64,000 nt of DNA. Source: Deinococcus actinosclerus. Lineage in GTDB: Bacteria; Deinococcota; Deinococci; Deinococcales; Deinococcaceae. The stretch is from positions 2,789,501-2,853,500 of the forward strand of contig NZ_CP013910.1 in assembly GCF_001507665.1 (NCBI RefSeq), read 5' to 3'. The translations under genes were made by a program, and so were the position numbers. The stretch's first letter is position 1; the number at the start of each line of letters is the position of its first letter. Of the stretch, positions 34,275-43,777 are shown piece after piece. The notes below the pieces were generated by a model. It saw nothing but the letters and a program-made list of their open reading frames with translations, searched no databases and had not been told where the DNA came from.

Positions 34275-34305
34275 AGGGGGCAGAGGATTCACTCCTCCGC
34301 CCCCT
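34275..34305. terminator. Hairpin between gdx and pyrD
   Basis: AGGGGGCAGAGGA and TCCTCCGCCCCCT form an imperfect 12-bp stem with loop TTCAC between the convergent gdx and pyrD genes. Confidence 0.6.
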
Positions 34306-34319
34306 TGCCGTTCAGACAT

Positions 34320-35405
34320 TCAGCCCGCGGTGCCCACAGCCTCGCGGACGTGCGTGAAGCCGTCGCGGGCGAGCAGCCGGGCGAGGCCGGTGTTCAGGTC
34401 GCGGACGAGGCCGGGCCCCTCGAAGATCAGAGCGGAGTACACCTCGGTCAGGGTGGCCCCGGCGCGGATGCGGTCATAGGCGTCCTGCGCGGTGAAGATG
34501 CCGCCCACGCCGACGATGGGGACGCGCCCGGCGGTCTGCCGGTACGCGGCGCGCACGAGGTCGGTCGCGCGGCGCGTGAGGGGCCGTCCGCTCAGCCCGC
34601 CCGCCTCCTGCCGGTTGGGGTGGGTCAGGCCGTCGCGGGAGAGGGTGGTGTTGCTGACGATCAGGCCCGCCGCGCCGGCATGCACGGCGGCGTCCACGCT
34701 GGCCTCGAAGTCGGCGGGGTGCAGGTCCGGGGCGAGTTTCACGAGGACCGGGGGGGCCTTCAGGGTCCTTACCCGCTGCGCCTCGACCTCCTGCAGGACC
34801 TCGCGCACCAGGGCGCCCAGGTCGTCCGCACCCTGCAACGCGCGCAGGCCGGGCGTGTTGGGACTGCTGACGTTCACCACGAAGGCGTCCGCGACGTCCT
34901 GGAGCGCGGCGACGCAGCGGCGGTAGTCCTGCGCGGCGTCCTCGTTCGCGGTGACCTTATTCTTCCCGATGTTCACCCAGACCGGCGCGGGCCGCGCGCC
35001 CAGCGCGTGCAGGCGGGCGTGCAGGTCGGCCATTCCCGCGTTGTTGAAGCCCATGCGGTTGATCAGCGCGCCGTCCTGCGGCAGGCGGAACAGGCGCGGG
35101 CGGTCGTTGCCGGGCTGCGGCAGGGGCGTGACGGTCCCGACCTCCAGAAAGCCGAACCCCAGCGCCGTGAACGCCGGGACGGCCACGCCGTTCTTGTCCA
35201 GGCCCGCCGCGAGACCCACCGGGGACGCGAAGCGCTGCCCCCAGAGGGTCTGCTCCAGCATGGGGGACGCGGGCGCCGTGACGCGCCGCGCCAGGGCAGG
35301 CCAGGCGGGCACGCGGGACGCGGCGTCCATCAGGCCGATCGTGAGGTGGTGGGCGTCCTCCGCGTCCAGGCGGAACAGCAGCGGCTTGATCAGCGAGCGG
35401 TACAC
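34320..35405 (-). CDS. pyrD: Dihydroorotate dehydrogenase (quinone), class 2
   Basis: 361 residues. The N-terminal amphipathic helices (VYRSLIKPLLFRLDAEDAHH) mark the membrane-associated class 2 enzyme. The FMN barrel has GLAAGLDKNG near 67, NRMGFNNAG near 120, and the catalytic-loop Ser in NVSSPNTPGLR near 190. Further motifs are VLVKLAPDL, SNTTLSRDG and GVGGIFTAQDA. It oxidises dihydroorotate with quinone in pyrimidine synthesis. The GTG at 35403-35405 lies 8 bases after TATGCT and directly precedes the N-terminal helix; a longer ORF lacks homology. Confidence 0.93.
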   Translation of the reverse strand: MYRSLIKPLLFRLDAEDAHHLTIGLMDAASRVPAWPALARRVTAPASPMLEQTLWGQRFASPVGLAAGLDKNGVAVPAFTALGFGFLEVGTVTPLPQPGNDRPRLFRLPQDGALINRMGFNNAGMADLHARLHALGARPAPVWVNIGKNKVTANEDAAQDYRRCVAALQDVADAFVVNVSSPNTPGLRALQGADDLGALVREVLQEVEAQRVRTLKAPPVLVKLAPDLHPADFEASVDAAVHAGAAGLIVSNTTLSRDGLTHPNRQEAGGLSGRPLTRRATDLVRAAYRQTAGRVPIVGVGGIFTAQDAYDRIRAGATLTEVYSALIFEGPGLVRDLNTGLARLLARDGFTHVREAVGTAG

Positions 35406-35431
35406 GGTTCTCCAGCATAGGCCACACACCA

Positions 35432-35479
35432 CCGGAGGGGGAGGACGGCAGGCCCGGCCTGTCCATCCTCCCCCTCCGG
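35432..35479 (-). terminator. Terminator hairpin of the rrf2 gene
   Basis: CCGGAGGGGGAGGA (35432-35445) and TCCTCCCCCTCCGG (35466-35479) form a perfect 14-bp stem, 10 bases beyond the rrf2 stop. Confidence 0.65.
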
Positions 35480-35488
35480 CGCGGCGCT

Positions 35489-35947
<459 letters not shown>

Positions 35948-36027
35948 GAGGGGCATTCTACCCCGCAATTCCGGGTGCAGTGTAAGGAATTCGGGAGTTA
36001 TTGAGAACTGTTCCCAGGAGTGAGGCC

Positions 36028-36522
36028 GTGTCAGACTCCGCTATGGCCGTCCAGCTCTGCCCGTTCCGACCGGAACATGCCGCCGCCCTGCGCGCCCTGA
36101 CGCTCCCCGCCGCCCAGGCCGAGTTCACCACCCACCCGGCCGGGCTGCTGGACAGCGTGCCGGGCGACCCGCAGCGGCAGCTCGTCACGATCCTGCGCGG
36201 GGGCGAGGTGGTCGGCGCGTTCGTGCTGGCGGTCGGCGAGCACCGCGACCGGTACCTGACGGGACCCGACCCGGACGCCGTGGCCCTCTCCTCGCTGAGC
36301 GTGGACGCGGCGCAGCAGGGGCGCGGCGCGGGTACAGCCGCCATGCGGGCCCTGCCGGGACTCGTACGGGCGCTGTACCCGCTGGCGCGGCGGGTGATTC
36401 TGGTCGTGAACCAGCGCAATCCTGGCGCGCGGCACGTGTACGGGAAGGCAGGCTTTCAGGTGACCGCCACCCGCGAGGGCCGCATCGGGCCGCAGTGGGT
36501 GATGACCCTTCCCCTCAACTGA
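36028..36522 (+). CDS. GNAT family N-acetyltransferase
   Basis: 164 residues. The acetyl-CoA site is in LSSLSVDAAQQGRGAGTAAMRAL (QQGRGAGTA near 95), followed by VILVVNQRNPGARHVYGKAGF, the typical Asn and Tyr of strand 5/helix 4. The N-terminal half is variable and gives no substrate. GTG at 36028 is chosen because AGGAG (36016-36020) lies 7 bases upstream; ATG 36043 is the alternative. Confidence 0.8.
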   Translation: MSDSAMAVQLCPFRPEHAAALRALTLPAAQAEFTTHPAGLLDSVPGDPQRQLVTILRGGEVVGAFVLAVGEHRDRYLTGPDPDAVALSSLSVDAAQQGRGAGTAAMRALPGLVRALYPLARRVILVVNQRNPGARHVYGKAGFQVTATREGRIGPQWVMTLPLN

Positions 36523-36595
36523 CGGCCAGCGGGGCGCACACCACCCCCTGCCCTCCCGGAGGCGCCGGACCGGCGGGGACCGTAGGATGGGCGGC

Positions 36596-37719
36596 ATGCC
36601 GGTTCTGTTCGTGCATGGGGTGGCCGTCCGGGAAGAGGGCGATCAGGGCTGGGAGGATCTTCACCGCGCGACGCAGGGGGTGGACTGGCCGGGCGTGCAG
36701 CGGCTGCTGCGCGAGCACGTGGCGCCTGGCCTGAACCCGGCCGCGCCGGATGCGGTGCATATCGAGCGGGTGTACTGGGGGGACCTGGGCGCGCATTTCA
36801 CGCAGGGCGGGCAGTTCCGCGCGGCGCGCGAGCGCGAGGTCGCCCCGGAGCCCGACCCGCTGGCGCTGGATGCGGACGCGCTGGGTGAGGCGCTGGAACG
36901 CCGCCTGCGCGCCGCGCATCCGGTCGCGGAGTGGCCGGGCGTGATCCGCGTGGCGTGGGGCGTGGCGCGCGACGCGCGGGTGCGGGCGCTGCTGGCCGAC
37001 CTGCCGCCCGCCGAGCGCTGGGGCCTGCTGGACGCGGCGGCGCAGGCGCGCCTGCCGGGCCGGACGCGGCGGCTGGAACCGCACCTGCCGCCTGGGCTGA
37101 TGCGGGCGCGGCGGCGGAACGTGAAGCGCGCCATGCGCGAGGTGCGCCGCCCGCTGGAGGCGTTCGTGCCGCTGTTCATGGGGGACGTGCTCGCGTACCT
37201 GAACGGGCGCGGCACGCCGGAGCGCCCCGGCGCGATCCCGCAGCGGGTCCTGGCTGGGCTGCGCGCGGCCCACGCGGCCCGCACCCACCCGCACGAGCCG
37301 CTGGTGGTCCTGACCCACTCGATGGGCGGGCAGCTGATCTTCGACGCGCTGCACGCGTTCCTGCCCGCCGATCCGGACGGCGCGGGGGTGCGGGTGGACT
37401 TCTGGTGCGCGTGCGCCAGTCAGGTGGGCGCGTTCCACGAGCTGGGTTTCACGCTGGGCGGCCCGCACCCCGACCCCCACGCGGGGGACGGCTGGGGTAC
37501 TTCTGGAACGTGTGGGCGTACACGGACCTGCTGAGTTTCCGCGCGCAGGGCATCGCACCCGGCGCGCACGATACGGCCTTCCCGCTGTCCGGGCTGGTCC
37601 GGTCGGATCACCTGGCGTACCTGCAACAGCCGGACTTCTACCGCACGCTGGCCGCGAAGGTCGCCGTGCACGCGGGGCCGCGTGATCCCGCAGCGCCCCC
37701 GCTAGAATCCGGCGCGTGA
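36596..37719 (+). pseudogene. Alpha/beta hydrolase-type protein split by a -1 frameshift
   Basis: The first frame runs to about 37493 and the reading continues in the next frame to TGA 37717-37719. The join is in GGGG at 37494-37497: adding one G restores DGWGYFWNVWAYTDL. The repaired product would be about 374 residues, with VLFVHGVAV at the start and a nucleophile elbow THSMGGQL near residue 240. Serine hydrolase or thioesterase activity is plausible. TAGGAT 7 bases before ATG 36596 supports the start. The end overlaps pabB (GTGA). Sequencing error, recent mutation and -1 slippage are all possible. Confidence 0.7.
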
Positions 37720-39623
37720 CCGCGAGCCCCGCCTCCACCGCCTCCCCTGCCCTGCCCACGCTCAGTCCGGCGGAGGTGCTGCGGCGGGTGCGCGCGGCGG
37801 GCCTGCCGGGCGCCGTGCTGCTGGAGTCGCTGGGGCCGGTCGTGGCGTACGGGGCGCGGTCGTTCCTGAGTGCCGCGCCGGTGCGGGTCACGCATGACCT
37901 GCCAGACCGGCCTGCGGGCGACGCGGTGTTCCCGGCGTGGCTGGGCGGCCTGAAGTACGAGGCGGCCCGGACGTTCGGGCTGGCCACGCACGTCCCGCGC
38001 GGCGAGGCGATGTGGTGGGGCGAGTACCCCTCGGGCCTCGTGTGGGACCGCGTGGCGGGCACCCTGAACGTGGTGGGCGAGCCGCATCTGGACTGGGCCG
38101 CGCTGCTGGGCGCGCCGCTGCCGCCGGAACCGAGCCTGAGCGTGGGCGCGTTCGGCGCGGACGACGTGGACTACCCGGCGGGCGTGCGGGCCGTGCAGGA
38201 GCTGATCCGCGCGGGCGAGGTGTATCAGGTGAACCTCTCGCGCGGCGTGCAGGCCGCCGCGCAGGGCGACCCGCTGGCCGCGTACCTGCGCCTGCGCGAC
38301 GTGAACCCCAGCCCGTTCATGGCCTTCGCGGACCTCGGGTCGGAGGTCGTGGTGTCGTGCAGCCCGGAACGGCTGGTCCGCTGGGCCGGGGACGACCTGA
38401 GCGCGCGGCCCATCGCGGGCACCCGCCGCCGCGGCGACACGCCCGCCGAGGACGCGGCTTTCGAGGCGGAACTCCGCGCCAGCCCGAAGGAGGTCGCCGA
38501 GCACACCATGCTCGTGGACCTCGTGCGACACGACCTGGGCCGCGTGGCCGCGCCGGGGAGCGTGACCGTGCCGGACCTGATGCTCGTCGAGCGCTACAGC
38601 CACGTCATGCACCTCGTGTCCGAGGTCCAGGCCCGCGCGCGCGGGGACGTGACGCTGCGGGACGTACTGGCCGCCACCTTCCCCGGCGGGACGATCACGG
38701 GCGCGCCGAAGGAACGCGTGATGGAGGTCACCCGCGACCTCGAACCCGGCCCGCGCGGCTGGTACACCGGCGGGCTGGGGATCGTCAGCGGGCCGCTGGT
38801 GGACGTGAACATCCTGATCCGCACCGCCGCGTTCACCCGCACGCCGGACGGCTGGACGGTGGAGGTCCGCGCGGGCGGCGGCACCGTCATCGACGCCGAC
38901 CCCGCCCGTGAGGCGCAGGAAACGGTGCACAAGGCGCAGGCACTCCTGAGCGTCCTGGCGGGCGTGCCGGGCCGCCCCGCGCAGCCGCCGCAGCCCCCGG
39001 TGCCCGGCACGCCCTGGGCGCCGCCCCCCGCCACGTCCCATACGGGCGCGCGGGTGCTGCTGCTGGACAACCGCGACTCGTTCACCTGGAACCTCGCGCA
39101 CGACCTGCTCGCGCTGGGCGCGCGGGTGGACGTGCGCGGCCAGCACGAGGCGCTGGACGACCTGCTCGCCACCCAGCCCGACGCCGTCCTCGTCGGCCCC
39201 GGCCCCGGCACGCCCGACACCAGCGGCGTCACGCTGGCCCTGACCCGCTCGTGCCTGGAGCGGCGTATTCCGCTGCTGGGCGTGTGCCTGGGGCATCAGG
39301 CGCTCGGGCAGGTGCTCGGCGGGCGGGTGGAGCGCGCCCAACCCGTCCACGGCCGCCCCGAGTACGCCCGGCACGACGGCACCGGCCTCTTCCGGAACGT
39401 GCCGCCGGACGCACCGTTCGGGCGATACCACTCGCTGGTCGTACGCGGCCTGCCCGCCGGGCTGGTCACCGCGACCAGCCAGGGCGGCGAGGTCATGGCC
39501 CTGGCCGTCCCCGGTCAGCCCGCCTGGGGCGTGCAGTTCCATCCGGAGAGTGTCCTGAGCCCTGCCGGACGCACCCTGCTGGGCAACTGGCTGCGCCTGA
39601 GTCAGGAGTGGCCGCAGCCGTGA
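37716..39623 (+). CDS. pabB: Fused chorismate-utilising enzyme: PabB-PabA (aminodeoxychorismate synthase) or TrpE-TrpG
   Basis: 635 residues. Residues 1-420 form the chorismate-binding domain: LLES near 37, RAGEVYQVNLSRG, SCSPERLVRW, PIAGTRRRGDT, EHTMLVDLVRHDLGRV and GTITGAPKERVME. After a Pro-rich linker (425-445), residues 448-635 form a glutamine amidotransferase with LLLDNRDSFTWN, nucleophile Cys in LLGVCLGHQALG and His-Glu in VQFHPES. The following pabC-like gene argues for PABA/folate synthesis. However, LLES and PIAGT (PabB usually has PIKGT) are anthranilate-synthase-like. TAGAAT lies 7 bases before the GTG start. Confidence 0.82.
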   Translation: MTASPASTASPALPTLSPAEVLRRVRAAGLPGAVLLESLGPVVAYGARSFLSAAPVRVTHDLPDRPAGDAVFPAWLGGLKYEAARTFGLATHVPRGEAMWWGEYPSGLVWDRVAGTLNVVGEPHLDWAALLGAPLPPEPSLSVGAFGADDVDYPAGVRAVQELIRAGEVYQVNLSRGVQAAAQGDPLAAYLRLRDVNPSPFMAFADLGSEVVVSCSPERLVRWAGDDLSARPIAGTRRRGDTPAEDAAFEAELRASPKEVAEHTMLVDLVRHDLGRVAAPGSVTVPDLMLVERYSHVMHLVSEVQARARGDVTLRDVLAATFPGGTITGAPKERVMEVTRDLEPGPRGWYTGGLGIVSGPLVDVNILIRTAAFTRTPDGWTVEVRAGGGTVIDADPAREAQETVHKAQALLSVLAGVPGRPAQPPQPPVPGTPWAPPPATSHTGARVLLLDNRDSFTWNLAHDLLALGARVDVRGQHEALDDLLATQPDAVLVGPGPGTPDTSGVTLALTRSCLERRIPLLGVCLGHQALGQVLGGRVERAQPVHGRPEYARHDGTGLFRNVPPDAPFGRYHSLVVRGLPAGLVTATSQGGEVMALAVPGQPAWGVQFHPESVLSPAGRTLLGNWLRLSQEWPQP

Positions 39624-40333
39624 CCCGGCTGCCCGCCGCCCTGAACGACCCAGCCTGGAACGACCCCGCGTGGCTGCACGGCGCGACCGCCTTCACCACC
39701 GTCCGCACCCGCCGCGGGCAGCCGCTGCTGTGGGCCGCGCACCTGAAGCGGCTGCGCGGCACCTGCGTCTTCCTGGGCCTCCCCCACCCCGATCCTGCCG
39801 CGCCCGCGCTGGACCCGCACCCCTGGGGGCTGCTGCGCGTCACCGTCACCGCGCACGGCACCCTGCACACGCACCGGCCCCTCACGCCCGGCCCCCGCCC
39901 CGCTCAGGGCGTCACCGTATGCGTCACTGACCTCCAGATCCACCCGCAACTCGGCGTGCACAAGACCGGAAACTACCTCCCGTACCGCCTCGCCGCCACG
40001 CAGGCCCACCCGCACTTCGAGGGCTGGCTACAGGACGTACACGGGCACGTCGTGGACGGCAGCCGCACCTCACCGCTGCTGGAAATCGGCGGAGAGCTTG
40101 TCGTGCCCGCAGGGGGCCTCCCCTCCGTCACCCGCGCCGCGTACCTCACGGATCGCCCGCACGTCACGCGACCCGTCCACACCCGCGACCTCGCGCACGT
40201 CACCCGCGCGTGGCTGTGCGGCAGCGGCACCGGCCTCGTGCCCATCCGCCGCATCGACGGCCGCACGGATGACCTCCCCATCCACTGGCCCGCGCCGGAC
40301 GATCCTGTCTTTGGCTGGCCGGATTGGGATTAA
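39620..40333 (+). CDS. pabC: Class IV aminotransferase-like 4-amino-4-deoxychorismate lyase
   Basis: 237 residues. The fold type IV PLP pattern is clear: FTTVRTRRGQPLLWAAHLKRL at the start, catalytic Lys in GVHKTGNYLPYRLAA near 115, EGWLQDVHGHVVDGSRTS near 134. It would cleave aminodeoxychorismate to PABA and pyruvate. The GTG start overlaps the stop of the fusion gene as GTGA, so the two are coupled. Somewhat shorter than typical PabC. Branched-chain or D-amino acid aminotransferase activity is the alternative, less likely here. Confidence 0.82.
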   Translation: MTRLPAALNDPAWNDPAWLHGATAFTTVRTRRGQPLLWAAHLKRLRGTCVFLGLPHPDPAAPALDPHPWGLLRVTVTAHGTLHTHRPLTPGPRPAQGVTVCVTDLQIHPQLGVHKTGNYLPYRLAATQAHPHFEGWLQDVHGHVVDGSRTSPLLEIGGELVVPAGGLPSVTRAAYLTDRPHVTRPVHTRDLAHVTRAWLCGSGTGLVPIRRIDGRTDDLPIHWPAPDDPVFGWPDWD

Positions 40334-40334
40334 G

Positions 40335-40380
40335 GGCTGACGAGCGGTCCGGCAGGTGCTGCCTGGACCCTCAGCCCCCT
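40335..40380. terminator. Hairpin between pabC and small membrane protein gene
   Basis: GGGCTGA...TCAGCCC encloses GGTCC-GGCAG-GTG-CTGCC-T-GGACC, a long, slightly bulged stem between convergent genes. Confidence 0.6.
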
Positions 40381-40390
40381 CGACCTCGGT

Positions 40391-40543
40391 TCAGGTCGGG
40401 CCGCCCACCTGCGCGCCCACGTACCCGGCGTCCTCGCCCTCGCCGATTTCTTTCATGGCGCGGTTCACGCGGTCCTGGCGGCGCGCGGCGACGAACATCA
40501 CGGCGAGCAGCGGCACGAACACACCCAGCATCATCAGACCCAT
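40391..40543 (-). CDS. Small single-span membrane protein, 50 aa
   Basis: The product starts MGLMMLGVFVPLLAVMFVAA, one membrane helix, followed by a basic-charged amphipathic stretch (RRQDRVNRAMKEIGEGEDAG) and a short Gly-rich tail. A strong Shine-Dalgarno AGGAGGT lies 4 bases before the ATG. The basic segment right after the helix predicts a cytoplasmic C-terminus. No family recognised. Confidence 0.65.
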   Translation of the reverse strand: MGLMMLGVFVPLLAVMFVAARRQDRVNRAMKEIGEGEDAGYVGAQVGGPT

Positions 40544-40577
40544 GGCGACCTCCTGCCCGCAGCGTACGCCCGCCGCG

Positions 40578-40945
40578 TCAGGCGGGTGTGTCGATCCGCA
40601 TGGCCCGGCTGAGGATCACGCCCTGCAGATCGTCGAGTTCGTACCCGCAGGCCTCGTAGAATGCCCGCGCCTCCTCGCTGTCTGCTGCGACCCACACGCT
40701 GCCGATGCCCTGCCCGCGCATCTGGGCATGCAGGGCGTCCACCAGCGCGCGACCCACACCCTGCCGCCGCCCGCGTCCTCGGCGTGCCAGTGCCACACCC
40801 CCGGGTCGCTCAGGTACGCGTGGGCGGCGTCCGGGGTCAGGGGCGGGCTGGGCGGCTCGCCCGTGAAGTCGGTCTCGTCGTGCGCGACCTGCACGAGGGC
40901 GGCGGCATCGTCCGGGCCCAGGCGTCTGATCCGAAAGGAGGTCAT
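40578..40945 (-). pseudogene. GNAT acetyltransferase remnant (frameshift and internal loss)
   Basis: The 5' part starts MTSFRIRRLGPDDAAALVQV and runs to about 40770 (GVWHWHAEDAGGG). The 3' part, in another frame, has QGVGRALVDALHAQM, ADSEEARAFYEACGYEL and ends at 40578. Both belong to one GNAT fold. Strands that normally lie between them (about 30 residues) are missing, so more than one base was lost. The change lies in the GGC-repeat region near 40762-40775. It is therefore most likely a decayed gene. Confidence 0.65.
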
Positions 40946-41019
40946 GGCCCATCATGCACCCGCCGGGGGCGCGGGCACCTGAGGCAGCATGGCGCCGGGG
41001 TAGCCCGTAGCTTGGCGGG

Positions 41020-41652
41020 GTGACCTGGCCTGAAGACACCCTCCCCCCGACCGCCGCGCCCACGCCCCGGAAAGCACCGAACCTCGCCATTGGGTACCTG
41101 CTGAACGTGCTGCTGCCCGGCGCGGGCTTCACGTACATCGGGCTGGTGGGGTGGCACATCGGATGGGTCGGCATTCTCATCGTCAGCTGGATGATCGGTG
41201 GGGTGGCGGCTGGTACCACAGCTTCACCCCTGGGCATGGTGATTCCGGGATTGGCCTTCGTTGCACAGCTCCTGCAGTTCAAGGATGCCTACGCCACACG
41301 TCAGGCGCAGCAGTTCCGCCCGGATCTGGCGGACGGCGTGAAGATCGGCCTGATCGCCGGTCACGCGGTCCTGAACGTCGCCATGGTGGGTCTGCTGGCG
41401 GCGGTGCTGATTCCGGGCCTGCTGGGGGCGCGTGAGCGGGCCAGCGCAGCGGGTGAGCGGGCGGCGGCCATGTCGGCGTACACCATGGTGATCGCGGCGC
41501 AGTCGGGCGGCACGCTTCGCGACGGGCCGTGCCCGCTGGAGAACGTGGTGGGGCGCGACCGGATCGCCAGTTGCACCGTCTCGGACGCGGCGACGGACGA
41601 TCCGCAGGTGACGGTGACGTTCACGAACGGGAAAACGGTACAGCTGCCCTGA
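41020..41652 (+). CDS. Membrane protein with internal pilin-like segment, 210 aa
   Basis: Residues 20-95 hold two to three membrane helices ([37 protein letters not shown]). A further helix at 110-140 reads [28 protein letters not shown], which resembles the N-terminal helix of type IV pilins after the processing site. A small extracytoplasmic domain with two cysteines (CPLENVV, SCTVSD) follows, as in pilins. No prepilin peptidase site with Gly-Phe-Thr-Glu is present. TAGCTT lies 6 bases before the GTG start. Function unknown. Confidence 0.65.
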   Translation: MTWPEDTLPPTAAPTPRKAPNLAIGYLLNVLLPGAGFTYIGLVGWHIGWVGILIVSWMIGGVAAGTTASPLGMVIPGLAFVAQLLQFKDAYATRQAQQFRPDLADGVKIGLIAGHAVLNVAMVGLLAAVLIPGLLGARERASAAGERAAAMSAYTMVIAAQSGGTLRDGPCPLENVVGRDRIASCTVSDAATDDPQVTVTFTNGKTVQLP

Positions 41653-41748
41653 CCGGCCCTGCGGCGCGGCCTGTTCCCGGTGGGGGTGGGCCGCTTCTGC
41701 GTGCGGGGTGACGCTCCGGGGGCGGGGTGGCGTGCGAGACTGCGCGGG

Positions 41749-43284
41749 ATGCCGGATTTCGACGTGATCGTGATGGGCGCGGGCCACAACGCGCTGGTGA
41801 CCGCCGCGTACGCCGCGAAGGCGGGCCTGAAGGTGGGCGTGTTCGAGCGGCGGCACATCGTCGGCGGGGCCGTGAGTACCGAGGAGCTCGTGCCGGGGTA
41901 CCGTTTCGATTACGGCGGGAGCGCGCACATCCTGATCCGCATGACGCCCGTGGTGCGCGAACTGGAACTCACCCGGCACGGCCTGCACTACCTGGAGGTG
42001 GACCCGATGTTCCACGCGTCGGACGGGGAGACGCCGTGGTTCATTCACCGGGACGCGAACCGCACCGCGCGGGAACTCGACGCCCTGTTCCCCGGTCAGG
42101 GCGAGGCGTACACGAAATTCCTGGACGACTGGACGCCGTTCGCGCGCTCCGTGGCGGACCTGTTCAACTCCGCGCCGGGGCCGCTGGACATGGGCAAGAT
42201 GGTCGTGTCCAGTGGGAAGGGCAAGGACTGGATGGAGCAGCTGCCCCGGATTCTGCGCCCGTACGGGGACGTGGCGCGGGAGTACTTCACCGAGGAGCGG
42301 GTGCGCGCCCCGCTGGTGTGGATGGCGGCGCAGAGCGGGCCGCCCCCCAGTGACCCGCTGAGTGCGCCGTTCCTGCTGTGGCACCCGCTGTACCACGAGG
42401 GCGGCGTGGCGCGGCCCAAGGGCGGCAGCGGCGGCCTGACGAAAGCCCTGAAACGCGCCATCGAATCCGACGGCGGGCAGGTATTCGTGAACGCGCCAGT
42501 GAAGGACATCCTCGTCAAAGGCGGGAAGGCGCAGGGCGTCCGGCTGGAGAACGGCGAGACGTACACCGCGCGGGCCGTCGTGTCCGGCGCGCACGTCCTG
42601 ACCACGGCGGGCGCCCTGCCGGACGAGTACGTCCCGCCCGCCGCGCGGCAGGTGCGGGTCGGGAACGGCTTCGGGATGATCCTCCGCCTCGCCCTGAGCG
42701 AGAAGGTGAAGTACCGCAACCACACCGAACCGGACAGCCGCGTCGGCCTGGGCCTCCTGATCAGGAACGAGCAGCAGCTCATGAAGGGGTACGGCGAGTA
42801 CCTCGCGGGCGAACCCACCAGCGACCCGCCGCTGATCGCCATGAGCTTCAGCGCCGTGGACGACTCGCTGGCCCCCCCGGGCGGGGACGTGCTGTGGCTG
42901 TGGGCGCAGTACTACCCCTACGAACTCAGCAGCGGCTCCTGGGAAACCCGCACCGCCGAGGCGCGCGAGAACATCCTCAACGCCTTCGAGCACTACGCGC
43001 CCGGCACCCGCGACACCATCGTCGGGGAACTCGTCCAGACGCCGCAGTGGCTGGAAACGAACCTCGGCCTGCACCGCGGGAACGTCATGCACCTCGAAAT
43101 GAGCTTCGACCAGATGTTCTCCTTCCGCCCGTGGATGAAAGCCAGCCAGTACCGCTGGCCCGGCGTGCAGGGCCTCTACCTCACGGGCGCGAGCACTCAC
43201 CCCGGCGGCGGCATCATGGGCGCCTCCGGCCGCAACGCCGCGCAGGTCCTCGTGAAAGACCTGACGCGCCGCCGCTGGCGGTGA
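41749..43284 (+). CDS. crtO: Carotenoid C-4 ketolase, CrtO type
   Basis: 511 residues, the same length I recall for D. radiodurans CrtO (DR0093). The FAD-binding dinucleotide fold is [21 protein letters not shown], followed by [14 protein letters not shown]. The C-terminal desaturase-family signature reads [24 protein letters not shown]. CrtO adds a keto group at C-4 of the beta-ionone ring, a late step to deinoxanthin. The ATG lies 7 bases after GAGACT, a variant of the leaderless -10. It heads the carotenoid gene cluster. Confidence 0.9.
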   Translation: MPDFDVIVMGAGHNALVTAAYAAKAGLKVGVFERRHIVGGAVSTEELVPGYRFDYGGSAHILIRMTPVVRELELTRHGLHYLEVDPMFHASDGETPWFIHRDANRTARELDALFPGQGEAYTKFLDDWTPFARSVADLFNSAPGPLDMGKMVVSSGKGKDWMEQLPRILRPYGDVAREYFTEERVRAPLVWMAAQSGPPPSDPLSAPFLLWHPLYHEGGVARPKGGSGGLTKALKRAIESDGGQVFVNAPVKDILVKGGKAQGVRLENGETYTARAVVSGAHVLTTAGALPDEYVPPAARQVRVGNGFGMILRLALSEKVKYRNHTEPDSRVGLGLLIRNEQQLMKGYGEYLAGEPTSDPPLIAMSFSAVDDSLAPPGGDVLWLWAQYYPYELSSGSWETRTAEARENILNAFEHYAPGTRDTIVGELVQTPQWLETNLGLHRGNVMHLEMSFDQMFSFRPWMKASQYRWPGVQGLYLTGASTHPGGGIMGASGRNAAQVLVKDLTRRRWR

Positions 43285-43381
43285 GGAAGTTGATGGGTTC
43301 TGAGCTGTGGGCTGTGAGCGGAGAGGGTCGGGGTGAGGGGGCGTATCCGCCGTGCTCCCGCCTGATTCACTGGAGTTACCC

Positions 43382-43777
43382 TTGATCCGGCGCATGGGTG
43401 CAGGCGTTGCTGTCCTGCACGCCGGGGCCGTCCTGCTGGTGCGCCGGGGCGATAACGCCCTGTGGGACGTGCCGGGGGGCGGCGCGGACGCCGGGGAGTC
43501 ACCCGAGGACACCGCGCGGCGTGAGCTGCACGAGGAGACGGGCCTGAGCGTGGGCGCGCTGCGCTCACTGGGCGTGTTGCCACACCGGCACACGTATCCG
43601 GACGGGAATTTGGTGGCGTGGGAGACGCACGTGTTCACGGCCGACTTCGCGGGTGGGGAGCCGCGCGCCTCGGATGACGCGGTGGAGGTCCGCTGGTGGC
43701 CCCTCTCGGCTCTGCCGGTGGACGTGTCGGAGGCGACCCGCGCGTACTTCGCGGCGTTGACGGCGGTGCGGGCGTGA
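43382..43777 (+). CDS. Nudix hydrolase
   Basis: 131 residues. A complete Nudix box, G-x5-E-x7-REL-x-EE-x-GL, is in the stretch [17 protein letters not shown] plus HEETGL near residue 38. It hydrolyses a nucleoside diphosphate derivative, possibly a damaged nucleotide. It is coupled to cruF by a GTGA overlap and lies between crtO and cruF, an order I also recall from D. radiodurans. TTG 43382 is chosen for GGAG 6-7 bases upstream; ATG 43394 is the alternative. Confidence 0.85.
   Translation: MIRRMGAGVAVLHAGAVLLVRRGDNALWDVPGGGADAGESPEDTARRELHEETGLSVGALRSLGVLPHRHTYPDGNLVAWETHVFTADFAGGEPRASDDAVEVRWWPLSALPVDVSEATRAYFAALTAVRA

Noticed and set aside
37490..37500. Programmed -1 frameshift in the hydrolase gene
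   Set aside because: There is no classical slippery heptamer and no clear stimulatory structure, and a second gene shows the same GGGG loss, so sequencing error is simpler. Not excluded.
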